DNA from: Roseihalotalea indica
Lineage (GTDB): Bacteria > Bacteroidota > Bacteroidia > Cytophagales > Cyclobacteriaceae
Reading direction: 5' to 3'
Length of the DNA: 64,000 nt
Assembly: GCF_022458895.1 (NCBI RefSeq)
Contig: NZ_JAINFL010000019.1
Location: 59,815 to 123,814, forward strand
The first letter of the stretch is position 1; each line of letters starts with the position of its first letter. Below the pieces are notes generated by a model. The model saw only the letters and a program-made list of their open reading frames with translations, was not told the DNA's origin and ran no database searches. The translations under genes and the position numbers were made by a program. Shown here one piece after another: positions 27,701 to 36,765 of this stretch.

Positions 27701-27936
27701 CAGTGCAGCCCGCCATCGGTAGTTTTCCAGATACCGCCAGAGGCAGCACCTACATAGTATATCAAAGGATTGTCGGAGACGCCAGCTACGGATATAAGTC
27801 GGTTGCCGACTGGTCCGATATGGCGGAACTCAAGCTGCTCCATATGCTCAGGTTTTAGCTCCTGAGCCATTAGGCTGGCTGGTAGTAAAATGCTAGCAAA
27901 TACTATTAGCGCAGAAAGAAATTTGAGGGTTCTCAT
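24715..27936 (-). CDS. Secreted BNR/VPS10-type beta-propeller protein
   Basis: 1073 residues, signal peptide about 1-24. At least nine Asp-box (BNR) motifs are visible across residues 60-720, for example KTTDGGLHWD, KSVDGGDHWE, KTTDGGKTWE, SQDDGDNWE and LSYDNGDTWQ, building sortilin/VPS10-like ten-bladed propellers. A beta-rich segment follows (about 750-900), then a helical, coiled-coil-like tail (920-1070). Proteins of this type are often labelled glycosyl hydrolase in Bacteroidota, but I see no catalytic signature and would not claim an activity. It lies downstream of susC1-susD1 on the same strand after a terminator, so joint function with that uptake pair is possible. Confidence 0.85.
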   Translation of the reverse strand: MRTLKFLSALIVFASILLPASLMAQELKPEHMEQLEFRHIGPVGNRLISVAGVSDNPLIYYVGAASGGIWKTTDGGLHWDPVLDDQPVHSIGALALAESDPEIIYAGTGESFIRSNVSIGNGVWKSVDGGDHWEHIGLEETGRISRVIVHPENPDIVYVAALGHAYTPQQERGIFKTTDGGKTWEHVLQVNDSTGASDLVMDPHNPRVLFAGMWQLEIRPWSRTSGGPGSGIYRSIDAGATWEKLEGDGLPEGPVGKIALSMTAAQPGRLYALIETGDGVPLNGEPTNSGELWRSEDRGNSFKLVNSNRDLSGRGAYYTRCKASPDNPNEIYFMAASYFTSIDGGVTATAAEREDAPNWDHHEMWIDPTNGDRQIVVGDGGLAISQNRGKSWFRVQLPIAQLYHVTTDNEIPYNVLTNRQDGPSMKGPSRSLTQSFRGTFIPTGMWHDIGGGESGFATPDPTDSDIVWSSASGSGALGGVVVRYNENSRQFRQVEVWPENTGGSPAAEVKYRFQWTFPLLVSSHDHNKVYVASQVVHRTQNGGQSWEVISPDLTLDDTTKQQFSGGLTGDNIGVEYANVIYAFEESPLKEGLFWAGTNDGLIHISQDDGDNWENLTDNVPDMPEYGAVRNVEASTHEEGTAYMTVDAHEMGDFAPYVYRTSNYGKSWQKITSGIEDSKLSYCRMIKEDPFRAGMLYLGTENALYLSYDNGDTWQSLMTNLPASPMYWMDIPEHFNDLVVGTYGRGIWILDDLTPLQQFNEEVATSDVHLFAPKDAYRFQPATVIMQFFEEPSFGTDPPFGASLHYWLSDTMAATMKDSISLVFTTPKGDTVRTLKHEGKAGFNRVWWDFKDDPTTELVMRTKPRYAEWYPMDDNRTREAPISPISNLVLPGTYQVHLAVGNEVQTQTINVLKDPNSEGTLEDIQLQTALLTKIKADFEDISVTINKAEQIRRQLLDLKPLLSEGRKDVQEKLLAVDSMILEIENEMIQLKTTGTGQDGVRFPGKLMKKLSYLSSAVSTADFRPADQHEEVFQALHSRWESVQDEWATLLNGPMEELLKMLQDNEIGPLMVSIE

Positions 27937-28260
27937 ATTGGTTTTTAGTTAGGGTGAGGGTAGGTGAATGCTGGGTAGTTTGGGTAGGCCAGTCGTTTCT
28001 GATAAGCTGGTAAACTAGTTAGGCAGCCATAAGAATAAATGCGAGAACCATAGTCATGACTACGGTAGCGTGCTGTCGCTGTAGCTTTGCTTAGCCACAT
28101 TGTGCCGTTGCAATTGTTGGGTTGTATGTACAGAGAGAAAAGATAACCTGAGCCAGCAACATTGTTGAAACGGCTGGCTCAGGTTGTGATGAAAGTTCTA
28201 TTCCTTTTTAGTAAACAGTGGTGTATTTTAACTCCAATGAAAAAAGAGGTTCACGGCTTC
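27937..28260. other. Intergenic region between susD1 and the BNR gene
   Basis: 324 bases, no gene seen. It contains the susCD1 terminator (28145-28185) and a 20-bp near-perfect dyad at 28047-28066 (ACCATAGTCA/TGACTACGGT, one mismatched pair) about 110 bases before the BNR start, a candidate operator. Confidence 0.45.
28145..28185 (-). terminator. Terminator of the susC1-susD1 operon
   Basis: Perfect 13-bp arms (28145-28157 and 28173-28185) around a 15-base loop, followed on the minus strand by ATCTTTTCTCTC. It lies 75 bases after the susD1 stop. Confidence 0.75.
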
Positions 28261-29667
28261 TTAATTGAAAATTGACAGTTTTTCAAACTGATCGGTCACT
28301 GCCGGAATATTAGGGTTCGTGTTGATCTCAGCCGTAGGGTAAATATACCGCCCTGGTAGTTCGCCGGTTCGGGTAGAGACTACGGGTTCGACGGGTAAAG
28401 TTACCACCGGAGTTGCTACCTCCCATCTTCGGATATCCGTGAAGGATTCGTATTGAGAGAGAGAGATCATATATTTGGTCAGCATGATCTCATACAGCAA
28501 ATCTGTTTGGCCCGCGAAATCACCCATCACATAAGGTTCATACTTGATGCCTAGGGCTTGATTATCTTCACTGATAGACCGGCCATTAATATACCCAGTA
28601 GCTAATACCGCTCGTACAGAATTTAGTGCTTCTAATGCTGCCGGCAAATTATCGGTTCTGGCATAGGATTCGGCCAGAATCATTTGATTCTCATAGTAAG
28701 TAAGCAATGGCTGGTAAGCATCTGCCGCGAAGAAGCCATCCGGATTCACGTTGGCATCTAATACCTCACTTTGAATAAGTCCAAACTGAAAGAAATGATT
28801 GTACAGGGCCGTATCGTCTGTTTTGGCATTTCGGTTGGCGGTCATCAGCGTGGGTAACACAGCCGGAGGGCTGAAATTTGTATCACCGGAACGGGTAACG
28901 ACAAAAAACGCATAGTTCGAGTTCTGGTCTATACCCTGGCTGTTGCCATGCGGTGCCAGGGCATCACCCTCGGGGCTCGCAATTCCCTGCAAGGCATTGG
29001 CAATGGCGGCATCGTAATTTTCCTGGTGCAAGTACAGGCGGGCTTTAAGCGTATAAGCGGCAGCAATCCATTTATCCAGATCGCCCTGAAATATGATATC
29101 CTTATTTCCCGGACTAGTACCGGCGGGCACCGAAAGATTCTCAATGGCTACATCCAGGGTAGTTTGTAACTGGCTGTATACTTCTGACTGGCTGTCGTAC
29201 GCCGGTGATGGGAATTCCTCAATGTTAAACGCTTCACTATACGGTACATCGCCCCAAAACGCGGTTAGCTTGGTAATAATAAGTGCTTCAGCAATCTGGG
29301 CAATTCCTTTATGCCAGGTATCTCCGTTGTCATCGGCTTTTTGCTGCACAATGCGGGCATCGGCACCGGTAGCATAATAATCGTCCCAGGAGAATCTATC
29401 TGCTGAAACAATGTACTGAGAAAAGGCTAGGTGCTGACGAGCGGCACCGGTCATTTGCCCCGACCACATGTAGGAGATTCGGGTGTCGGTATCCTCATGC
29501 AGAGCTGTTACCCCTAATAAGGTGCCGGACAATAGCGTTCCCATCGGAACTGATGCCTGCGTGACGGCATTTGGGTTGGTAGTGATTAGTTCATTATCAA
29601 ACATATCCTCACACGACCCTAACAAAAAGACCGCGGAAAGGAGTAGATATTTTATACTGTATTTCAT
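28261..29667 (-). CDS. SusD/RagB family outer-membrane nutrient-binding lipoprotein (pair 1)
   Basis: 468 residues with a lipobox (Cys19 in LLGSC) followed by the acidic surface-export residues EDMFDN. The fold shows SusD-like TPR helices, for example TAFWGDVPYSEAF and WIAAAYTLKARLYLH, and the family's late QYESFTDIRRW segment. It belongs to the SusD-like group with long helical N-termini. It caps the SusC transporter encoded just upstream (19-base gap). The ligand is unknown; the GH13 enzyme gene on the other side of susC1 hints at an alpha-glucan, but this is inference. Confidence 0.93.
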   Translation of the reverse strand: MKYSIKYLLLSAVFLLGSCEDMFDNELITTNPNAVTQASVPMGTLLSGTLLGVTALHEDTDTRISYMWSGQMTGAARQHLAFSQYIVSADRFSWDDYYATGADARIVQQKADDNGDTWHKGIAQIAEALIITKLTAFWGDVPYSEAFNIEEFPSPAYDSQSEVYSQLQTTLDVAIENLSVPAGTSPGNKDIIFQGDLDKWIAAAYTLKARLYLHQENYDAAIANALQGIASPEGDALAPHGNSQGIDQNSNYAFFVVTRSGDTNFSPPAVLPTLMTANRNAKTDDTALYNHFFQFGLIQSEVLDANVNPDGFFAADAYQPLLTYYENQMILAESYARTDNLPAALEALNSVRAVLATGYINGRSISEDNQALGIKYEPYVMGDFAGQTDLLYEIMLTKYMISLSQYESFTDIRRWEVATPVVTLPVEPVVSTRTGELPGRYIYPTAEINTNPNIPAVTDQFEKLSIFN

Positions 29668-29686
29668 GTTGATGATAGCTTAACGG

Positions 29687-32600
29687 TTAGTAACTAATGC
29701 GGATTGAAAAGATGTAAGACTTGGTGCTGGGATTGATAAACCAGTCCTCGCCCCGAGCCTGAGAATCGGCCTGCGTTTGGTTTGATTCAGGGTCTACCCC
29801 GATATAGTCGGTCCAAAGGCCCAGATTACGTCCGGTAAAGCCAAATTCTACGGAGCTGAGTTTCGTTAAATCCCGGAAACCTGGTGTGTTGAGAACATAG
29901 CTCAATGAAACCTGACGAAGCCGGACATGAGAACCATCAAAGACGAACTGCTTGTCCGAAGCACCATCAAAGCCACCTCCACCGCCGCCATTATACCAGG
30001 TTTCGGTTAAGGCTACTGGTCCGGCACCAAAGTCGCCAATATTACCCCGAAATGGTGTTCCGGCTGGAATTAACTCTCCTGTATTGGTCACCAAATCAAC
30101 ATCCGATACTCGTTCAACCCCGATTAACGCATGCGTGCCGTAGTTAAACAATGCCCCGCGAGCTCCTGACCAGACATCATTGCCAAAAACGCCACTAAAG
30201 AGGAAGGAGAACGAGAAGTTTTTGAAGGTGAAAGCGTTGTTAATGCCACCTTGCCAATCGGGATTAGGGTTGCCCAATACTTCGTTCGAAGTTCCTACGG
30301 TAGGAAATCCGTTTTCATCCAGTACATAGTCTCCGTTTTCATCCTTAGCGAAATCAACTCCGTAAAATACTCCGAAAGGCTGGCCTTCAATAATGGCCGA
30401 TCGGTAGCCTATCTCCTGAGCGTCCGAACCGGCCAGCGAGACCACTTCATTACGGTTGAAGGAATAGTTGGCCGCAATATTCCAGGAGAAGTTTTGTTTG
30501 TTGAATACATTGTATCCCAGTTCTAACTCTAACCCTTTATTTTGTATATGGGCGGCATTTTGCCAGGTAGAGGTAAACCCGGTAGACGGTGAGGTGGTCA
30601 GCTCCAGAATCACATCCCTGGTATCATTTTTATAGTAAGTGGCACTCAAATTCAGGTTATCGTTAAAGAACCGAAGGTCAGTACCGATCTCAAACTCAGC
30701 CTTACGTTCCGGTTGCAGCCCCTGGTTGCCAAAGGTATAATCCCGAATGTACGCTCCTTGATAATTGTCGCTGCTCCCAATGAGATTAGTAGCGTACGAG
30801 ACATCATAATCGGCCAGGTTAAAGGGGGTGGTAGTCAGATACGGTTTGGGCTGAATTCCCACTTCTCCGTAGCTAGCCCGGAATTTTCCGAAACTTAGAA
30901 ATGACCCGTCGGGGAAACCCGGCATATTGGTAAACTGCCAGGCTGCCGATGCCGATGGAAAGAAGAAACTGTTATTGGCCTGGGCACCAAAGGTGGAAGC
31001 ACTTTCGTTTCGGCCCGTGAACTCCAGGTAGAGCATATTGGCAAGCTCGAAGTTCAATTGTGCATAATAGGCGTAGGTTCTGATGAGCCTGGTTTCGTTT
31101 TCAGCACTTAAGTTACTGTTTAGTGCATTGTTCAGCAGGGGAGGAGCATCCGGGATAATAAAGTTGTTGAGAGAAACCTCTACATTTTCATAATACCGGC
31201 TATTGTAATTTACCCCCACCAATGCCCGCAAGGAAAATGACGAACTAATCTGTTTGGTCACGCGAGCAAACAGGTCGTTGTTAAACTGACGCTCCGTAAT
31301 GGTCTCTCGGGTAAGTTCACCCGTTGTACTTCCGGCAGAATAAATGGGGAAATCATACATGCGTTTATCCACAAAATTATCGATACCAGACCGGCCCGTG
31401 ATGCTTAACCAATCGGTAGGGTTTATCGACAGTTCAACATTACCTAGTATACGATCGACGTTGGTGGTATTATCGATGTTATGAACGTTCCAGACCGGAT
31501 TAGAAAAGCCGGGGTTGTCGCTTATTCCCAATGGGTTACGGAACGCTATATGCCGATCCGCGTAGGTGTTACCCGCGGGATCTGTGTAATCCCCTACATC
31601 GTAACTGTTATTGAAATCGGGCGGGGAACGAAGCTGGCCTAATAGTAATCCGTTGACGTTATCTCCCTGTTGTACCCGGTTGGAGTTCATGCTAATGTAA
31701 TTCGTATTCACATTCACCGTCATCCAGTCTGTGAGGCTACTGTTTACATTGAATCGTACACTGTTCTTCTTATAATCGCTGTTACCCTCAATAATACCTT
31801 CTTGTGTAAGGTTGGCCAGCCCCAGATAGAAGTTGGTGCGGGCATTCCCTCCGGAAACTGCCAGAGAGTTATCTATGTAATAGCCATCACGAAAAACATC
31901 ATTGGTGTGATCATCAATAAACTGGGAGCGCTTACCCCCGTGAGGGTTTGTTTCAGTACCTCCCGCAATGGCGTAGCGGCGAGTACCATCGGGGAACGTC
32001 ACGTAACCACTGTAACCCGGATCAGCCGGATCAGTGATGAACACATCTTCACCCCCCGCCCGATCGGCAATCTTATCACCCCAAGAGCGGGTAGTAAACA
32101 TATTGTACATGCCACCGGTACCCTGCCCGTAAGCGGACTGGATCGGATGCAGTTTATTGATTTTGTCAATAGATAATGTAGAGGAAAAATCAATATTTAC
32201 TTTGCCGCCGGTATCTTTCCCCTGCTTGGTAGTAATCATGATCACCCCATTGGCTGCCCGGGTTCCCCAAAGTGCTGCGGCTGAAGCTCCTTTCAGAATT
32301 TCCATGGAAGCGATATCCGACGGGTTCAGGTCATTGAGTCGTGACTGCTGCATCACTTCCTCAGATCCTTCACTAGTATTACTCATCGGAATACCATCAA
32401 TAATGATCAGGGGCTGAGAGTTACCATTAATCGTGTTTTGTCCTCGAATCTGGATAAAAGCTCCAGCTCCCGGGTCTCCTCCCGAGCGAGTAATTTGCAC
32501 TCCGGCGGCCTTTCCGCTCATCCCGGTAAGTACGCTGGTCTCACCCGATCGGGCGATTTTTTCCCCGTCAACCGAAGAAATAGCCGTGCCTACTTCATCC

Positions 32601-32944
32601 CGATCCACCCGTTCACCCAAGGCGGTGATTACTACCTCCGAGAGTTGCTTGGTATCGGAAGGAAGGCTTACGTCAACCTCGGACCGGCCATTAATATCTA
32701 CTTCGATAGTTTTCATCCCAATAAAGGAGAAAACCAGGGTTTCTTCGCCTTCTGGTACGGACAAGCTGTAGTTTCCGGATACATCCGTCAATGTTCCGGA
32801 GCTTGTTCCTTTTACCAGGATATTGGCTCCGGGGATAGGCGATTCGTCATCTTCGCTAACCACTTTTCCAGATATCATCCTCTCTTGGGCTGATACCTGA
32901 AAGGCGATCAAAAAGGTAAATAGAAAAGGTAAAAATTTTCTCAT
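29687..32944 (-). CDS. SusC/RagA TonB-dependent outer-membrane transporter (pair 1)
   Basis: 1085 residues. Signal peptide (1-19), carboxypeptidase-like regulatory domain (about 22-100; GKVVSEDDESPIPGANILVKG), the SusC-type plug with GEKIARSGETSVLTGMSGK and DGIPMSNTSEG (about 120-235), then a 22-strand barrel ending in an aromatic-terminal strand (SYIFSIRISY). It imports a ligand captured by SusD using TonB energy. The absence of an adjacent FecR/anti-sigma or hybrid two-component regulator leaves its control unexplained. Confidence 0.96.
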   Translation of the reverse strand: MRKFLPFLFTFLIAFQVSAQERMISGKVVSEDDESPIPGANILVKGTSSGTLTDVSGNYSLSVPEGEETLVFSFIGMKTIEVDINGRSEVDVSLPSDTKQLSEVVITALGERVDRDEVGTAISSVDGEKIARSGETSVLTGMSGKAAGVQITRSGGDPGAGAFIQIRGQNTINGNSQPLIIIDGIPMSNTSEGSEEVMQQSRLNDLNPSDIASMEILKGASAAALWGTRAANGVIMITTKQGKDTGGKVNIDFSSTLSIDKINKLHPIQSAYGQGTGGMYNMFTTRSWGDKIADRAGGEDVFITDPADPGYSGYVTFPDGTRRYAIAGGTETNPHGGKRSQFIDDHTNDVFRDGYYIDNSLAVSGGNARTNFYLGLANLTQEGIIEGNSDYKKNSVRFNVNSSLTDWMTVNVNTNYISMNSNRVQQGDNVNGLLLGQLRSPPDFNNSYDVGDYTDPAGNTYADRHIAFRNPLGISDNPGFSNPVWNVHNIDNTTNVDRILGNVELSINPTDWLSITGRSGIDNFVDKRMYDFPIYSAGSTTGELTRETITERQFNNDLFARVTKQISSSFSLRALVGVNYNSRYYENVEVSLNNFIIPDAPPLLNNALNSNLSAENETRLIRTYAYYAQLNFELANMLYLEFTGRNESASTFGAQANNSFFFPSASAAWQFTNMPGFPDGSFLSFGKFRASYGEVGIQPKPYLTTTPFNLADYDVSYATNLIGSSDNYQGAYIRDYTFGNQGLQPERKAEFEIGTDLRFFNDNLNLSATYYKNDTRDVILELTTSPSTGFTSTWQNAAHIQNKGLELELGYNVFNKQNFSWNIAANYSFNRNEVVSLAGSDAQEIGYRSAIIEGQPFGVFYGVDFAKDENGDYVLDENGFPTVGTSNEVLGNPNPDWQGGINNAFTFKNFSFSFLFSGVFGNDVWSGARGALFNYGTHALIGVERVSDVDLVTNTGELIPAGTPFRGNIGDFGAGPVALTETWYNGGGGGGFDGASDKQFVFDGSHVRLRQVSLSYVLNTPGFRDLTKLSSVEFGFTGRNLGLWTDYIGVDPESNQTQADSQARGEDWFINPSTKSYIFSIRISY

Positions 32945-33343
32945 AGTGTAACAAATTAGGTTTAAGTCAGTTATTTAGAAATTTTATTTTAATAATTAAA
33001 TATTTAAGCCAATTAAGTTTTAAAAAATATATAATAATCAGTTTAATATTTTGTTTTGCTTATTTTTTCTTTTAGTTTTTTTAGATAAACCCCGACTTTG
33101 TTAATTCAGTATTTTGAGTGAGTAGAAGTTTCGATGAAAAGAAAAGCGTATGATTTCATTCTTTATAATGCTTACAAAAAATACCAAGGTGCCTTCAACA
33201 AAAGAGGGGGCATAAACCGAAAAAAAAGTTAATTCGTATTTAAAGCTGATCCCTCAAAAAAACTTTTTCAGCTATCGATTTTAGAGGTTACATATGGTTG
33301 AGTATTGCTACCAAAGAATGTCAGTTGCATCAGTGTAGAGTAA
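32945..33343. other. AT-rich divergent region between susC1 and GH13 gene
   Basis: 399 bases, no gene seen. The 120 bases next to susC1 are extremely AT-rich. I find no exact TAnnTTTG with a spaced TTG for either gene, so both promoters may depend on an activator or another sigma factor. Confidence 0.4.
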
Positions 33344-35452
33344 ATGGCTGAACCTTTAAAACACACCTCTATGACCCCGGATATTTTTGCTAAAAGAGAC
33401 AGTAATTTTGTGCTGTGGCGAGTAACTAACAGTATACCACCTCCTGAATTGATTATCGGTCAATTGCAACTAGGAGCGCCGGTTTCTTTAGTGGGTGAGC
33501 AGCATTTTCCCCTTCAGCAATCGGCCGAGTTTCCTGATTTGTGGCTAATCTCGGCAGATGATTGTAATCTGTCTGATGGGCAGGTGTATCATTACTGGTT
33601 TGAGGTAACTGATGCTCGTTCGGACCGCTCCAATCAGCGCATTCGGGTAACCGACCCGATGGCTTATACAGTAGATTGGCGACTGATAGGACCGAGATTA
33701 AATCATCCTTACACAGAAGATGACCGTTACCCAACAGCTGTTGTACAATATCAGGATGGGAAGCTTATTCCCTGCGATGCCGGAGGCGAAACTGGGACAC
33801 TGGAAGAACACCCCCCTCTATTATCTTTGTCGCCTAATAATCGAACGGTACTCTATGAACTTCCTACCACCTGGACTCGAATTGGCTCGGCGGGAGAAAG
33901 GGAGATTGGTCTGGGTACTTTCTGCGATGTTACTTCGCTGATTATTTCCGGTGTAGGCGGCGAGAATTTCTCAGATCTGGAGGTGACACAGCCGGGCCGG
34001 TCTTATCTTATGGAGCTGGGCATTAACGCTCTGGAGTTGCTTCCGCCGGCTGACAGTTTTTACCAGCGGCAATGGGGCTACGGAACAACGAACTTCTTTG
34101 CCCCGGATTACGAACTGGGTTATGCGGTCGATTATTCCTGGCCAGCTCCAAATCGAGATCTTCGAGCGCTAATAGATGCCTGCCACAATCGGGGGCTGCG
34201 GTTTTTTGTGGATGTAGTAATGGCCTTTTCCAGGAATAATGCTTATCTGGCCGCAGCAACCGATGACTTCTTTATCCTTAAGCCAGGGGATCATCCATCA
34301 GACCCGGACGCTCATAACTCCCGAACCGGGCTTAGCCGGGAGATTCGCAATGGCTTTGGTAGCACTCTTTTCCGATACGCTCGCATGGTAGATGCTTACG
34401 ACCCGGTTTCGGGGCAGCAAATGTTACTTTCCCCCGCCCGGCAACTTATGAAAGCCGCCCTGCTACGGTGGATGAATGACTTTCATGTGGATGGCTTTCG
34501 CCTCGATAGTGTAGAAAATGTTTATAACTGGGACTTTGTTCGGGAATATAAAGATCTGGCACGTGACACCTGGCGGCAGCGATTTACAGCTCAGGGGGCT
34601 GCTGCTGCTGAAGCCGATGAGCGGTTTCTGGTAGTGGGTGAGGAGCTTCATGAACCACTGGCACTTCTGGAGCAACAGCGGTTAGACGGTCTGTGGCACG
34701 AACAGTTTAAGAAATATATACGCTCGGCTTTGCTAGGCGAGGTAGAAGATACGGACTTTGAAACAACTGTACGCAAAGCCATTGATTGCCGAAACCTGGG
34801 GTATAGTGATGGTGCTCAGGCTATCATTTATCTTACCTCTCACGATGTGGAGGGGTATCGTAATGAGCGGCTGTATAACTTCTTTCAGAATAATGGCGTT
34901 TTGGAAGGAGAAATAGAAAAGCGGGTAAAACTGGCGTTTGTCTGTCTGCTTACGGCGGTAGGCGTACCCATGATCTTAGCCGGTGAAGAATTTGCTGACC
35001 AGCATGATCTGTTTGACCAGGAAGGTAATGTAAAGCAAGAAGGTGGCAAACAAGTGGACCCAGTGAATTTTTCTCGCCTGACTCAGGATGACTGGCGCAA
35101 CAGAGTTAAGGAGTATGTGGCCAGCCTCATTAAATTCCGAACCAGCAGCGATGCGTTAACGGTCAACGATACAGCTTTTATTCATACTGATTTTAATGAT
35201 GGTAAGCGTATTATTGTGTGGCAGCGCGGAGTGGCGGGCTCTGATCAGGTGGTAGTAGTAGTAGCTAATTTCTCGGCTTTTGGCACTGATAATCCTCACC
35301 ACCCGGCTTCGGAATATCGGGTGCCTAACTGGCCTTTAACTCCGGCTGGAAAACAATGGAGGGAGGTATCTCAGCAGCGAGATGTGCCTTCAGCCTGGGT
35401 TGGCCGAGAGCCTATTTTCCCCTGGGAGGCAAAGGTTTATACGTTGGTCTGA
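33344..35452 (+). CDS. GH13 alpha-amylase-family glycoside hydrolase with N-terminal CBM48-like domain
   Basis: 702 residues, no signal peptide, so cytoplasmic or non-classically placed. Residues about 15-150 look like the CBM48/early-set domain of branching and debranching enzymes. The (beta/alpha)8 barrel has conserved region II GFRLDSVEN (nucleophile Asp388), region III VVGEEL (acid/base Glu433) and region IV TSHDVEG (His500, Asp501). Region I reads DVVMAFSRN where the family normally has DVVxNH, so the usual His is absent. A C-terminal beta-sandwich ends the chain. Likely acts on alpha-1,4/1,6-glucan; branching or debranching specificity cannot be fixed. Divergent from susC1. Confidence 0.85.
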   Translation: MAEPLKHTSMTPDIFAKRDSNFVLWRVTNSIPPPELIIGQLQLGAPVSLVGEQHFPLQQSAEFPDLWLISADDCNLSDGQVYHYWFEVTDARSDRSNQRIRVTDPMAYTVDWRLIGPRLNHPYTEDDRYPTAVVQYQDGKLIPCDAGGETGTLEEHPPLLSLSPNNRTVLYELPTTWTRIGSAGEREIGLGTFCDVTSLIISGVGGENFSDLEVTQPGRSYLMELGINALELLPPADSFYQRQWGYGTTNFFAPDYELGYAVDYSWPAPNRDLRALIDACHNRGLRFFVDVVMAFSRNNAYLAAATDDFFILKPGDHPSDPDAHNSRTGLSREIRNGFGSTLFRYARMVDAYDPVSGQQMLLSPARQLMKAALLRWMNDFHVDGFRLDSVENVYNWDFVREYKDLARDTWRQRFTAQGAAAAEADERFLVVGEELHEPLALLEQQRLDGLWHEQFKKYIRSALLGEVEDTDFETTVRKAIDCRNLGYSDGAQAIIYLTSHDVEGYRNERLYNFFQNNGVLEGEIEKRVKLAFVCLLTAVGVPMILAGEEFADQHDLFDQEGNVKQEGGKQVDPVNFSRLTQDDWRNRVKEYVASLIKFRTSSDALTVNDTAFIHTDFNDGKRIIVWQRGVAGSDQVVVVVANFSAFGTDNPHHPASEYRVPNWPLTPAGKQWREVSQQRDVPSAWVGREPIFPWEAKVYTLV

Positions 35453-35490
35453 GCTACCGGGTATTAGTTCTTCCTGGCTTTTAAAAGAGG

Positions 35491-36765
35491 TTAGCAATGT
35501 ACGACCATAAGATCATCCCAACGAGTAGTGTAGCAGGGTGAGCGATGAGCCTGCCGCATTTGCCACGATGTATGGTTTTTTTTCTCCTTTGTGATGGTCG
35601 TCGCAATTTGGAGAGTATTGCGTCCTATTTTCCGGTTAATTTCATCCATCACTTGCATGGTCTTTTTTCGCTGGCTAACATTTTTAGAATCAAATAGGCT
35701 AATCTGGCGTTGGGTTTCCGGAGTTAGTTCGGATACAACTACTCCACATTTCATGTACCGATAGCCCTTGCGAAAGATACGGTCCAGTGCCTGAATGGCG
35801 CAATGAACAAGCTCTCCGGTATGATTAGTGGCTGAAGGCAAGGTCCAGGTAAAAGAATTCTGGTACTGAGGTTCATCTTTATGCTTATTGGTTTTAATGA
35901 ACACACTGATATAGCTGGCTACGCTGTTTTGAGCTCGCAACTTTTCTGCACACCGGCTGGTATGAATGGCTACGGCTGCTCGTAGTATATCGTACTCGGT
36001 TTGGAGCTGCCCGAAGGAGCGAGAGGCGGTAACACTTTTCTTGGGCTGGGCTGCCTGCTCCAATGGTAAACAAGGAATGCCGTGCAGTTCGTACCATAAG
36101 CGTAATCCCTGCACTGTCATGTGCTGCTTTACCCACTGCTCCGAAGCGCAGTATAAATCCCAGGCAGTGTAAATTCCATATACAGCCAACCGTTCGGCAT
36201 ACCGCCGGCCTACTCCCCATAAGACTGATACCTTAACCTGAGACAGGCAACGGCGAATAAGGTCATCCTCCTGTAAATAACATACGCCTTGCCAGGCAGG
36301 TATCTTTTTAGCTGTCTGATTAGCCAGCTTGGCTAATGTCTTGGTAGGAGCTAACCCAATGCTGGTGGGAATACCCGTGTGCTGCAATACGGTTTGCCGT
36401 ACCTTTTGCGCCAGACCAGGCAAAGCAGTAGAGGTAAAGCCCGACACATCCAGAAACTGCTCGTCAATACTGTATACTTCTACATCAGGTACCAGCGAAC
36501 GAATGGTGCTTACCACCCGGCGAGACATATCGCCATATAAAGCATAGTTCGATGAAAAAACTTTAACAGAATGGCGCTCTAGCAGTGGTTTCACCTGAAA
36601 GTAAGGCGCGCCCATCTTAATCCCTAACGCTTTGGCTTCATTAGACCGGGAAATAATGCAGCCATCATTGTTGGATAGCACTACCACCGGACGTTGGGCA
36701 ATGCTTGGGTTAAATACTCGCTCGCAGCTTACATAAAAGTTGTTGCAGTCTACCAGCCCAATCAT
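35491..36765 (-). CDS. umuC: UmuC, Y-family DNA polymerase V subunit
   Basis: 424 residues, the normal length. Catalytic carboxylates appear in MIGLVDCNNFYVSCE (Asp6) and YSIDEQFLDV. The thumb and helix-hairpin-helix (VSVLWGVGRRYAERL) and the little-finger domain follow, with the C-terminal DUF4113 region. Its ATG overlaps the umuD stop (TGATG), so the two are translationally coupled. The polymerase copies past DNA lesions with low fidelity. Confidence 0.96.
   Translation of the reverse strand: MIGLVDCNNFYVSCERVFNPSIAQRPVVVLSNNDGCIISRSNEAKALGIKMGAPYFQVKPLLERHSVKVFSSNYALYGDMSRRVVSTIRSLVPDVEVYSIDEQFLDVSGFTSTALPGLAQKVRQTVLQHTGIPTSIGLAPTKTLAKLANQTAKKIPAWQGVCYLQEDDLIRRCLSQVKVSVLWGVGRRYAERLAVYGIYTAWDLYCASEQWVKQHMTVQGLRLWYELHGIPCLPLEQAAQPKKSVTASRSFGQLQTEYDILRAAVAIHTSRCAEKLRAQNSVASYISVFIKTNKHKDEPQYQNSFTWTLPSATNHTGELVHCAIQALDRIFRKGYRYMKCGVVVSELTPETQRQISLFDSKNVSQRKKTMQVMDEINRKIGRNTLQIATTITKEKKNHTSWQMRQAHRSPCYTTRWDDLMVVHC

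Noticed and set aside
24715..27936. Assignment of the BNR protein as a glycoside hydrolase or sialidase
   Set aside because: Asp-box repeats are structural. No catalytic Arg triad or Tyr/Glu pair of sialidases can be seen, so no activity is claimed.
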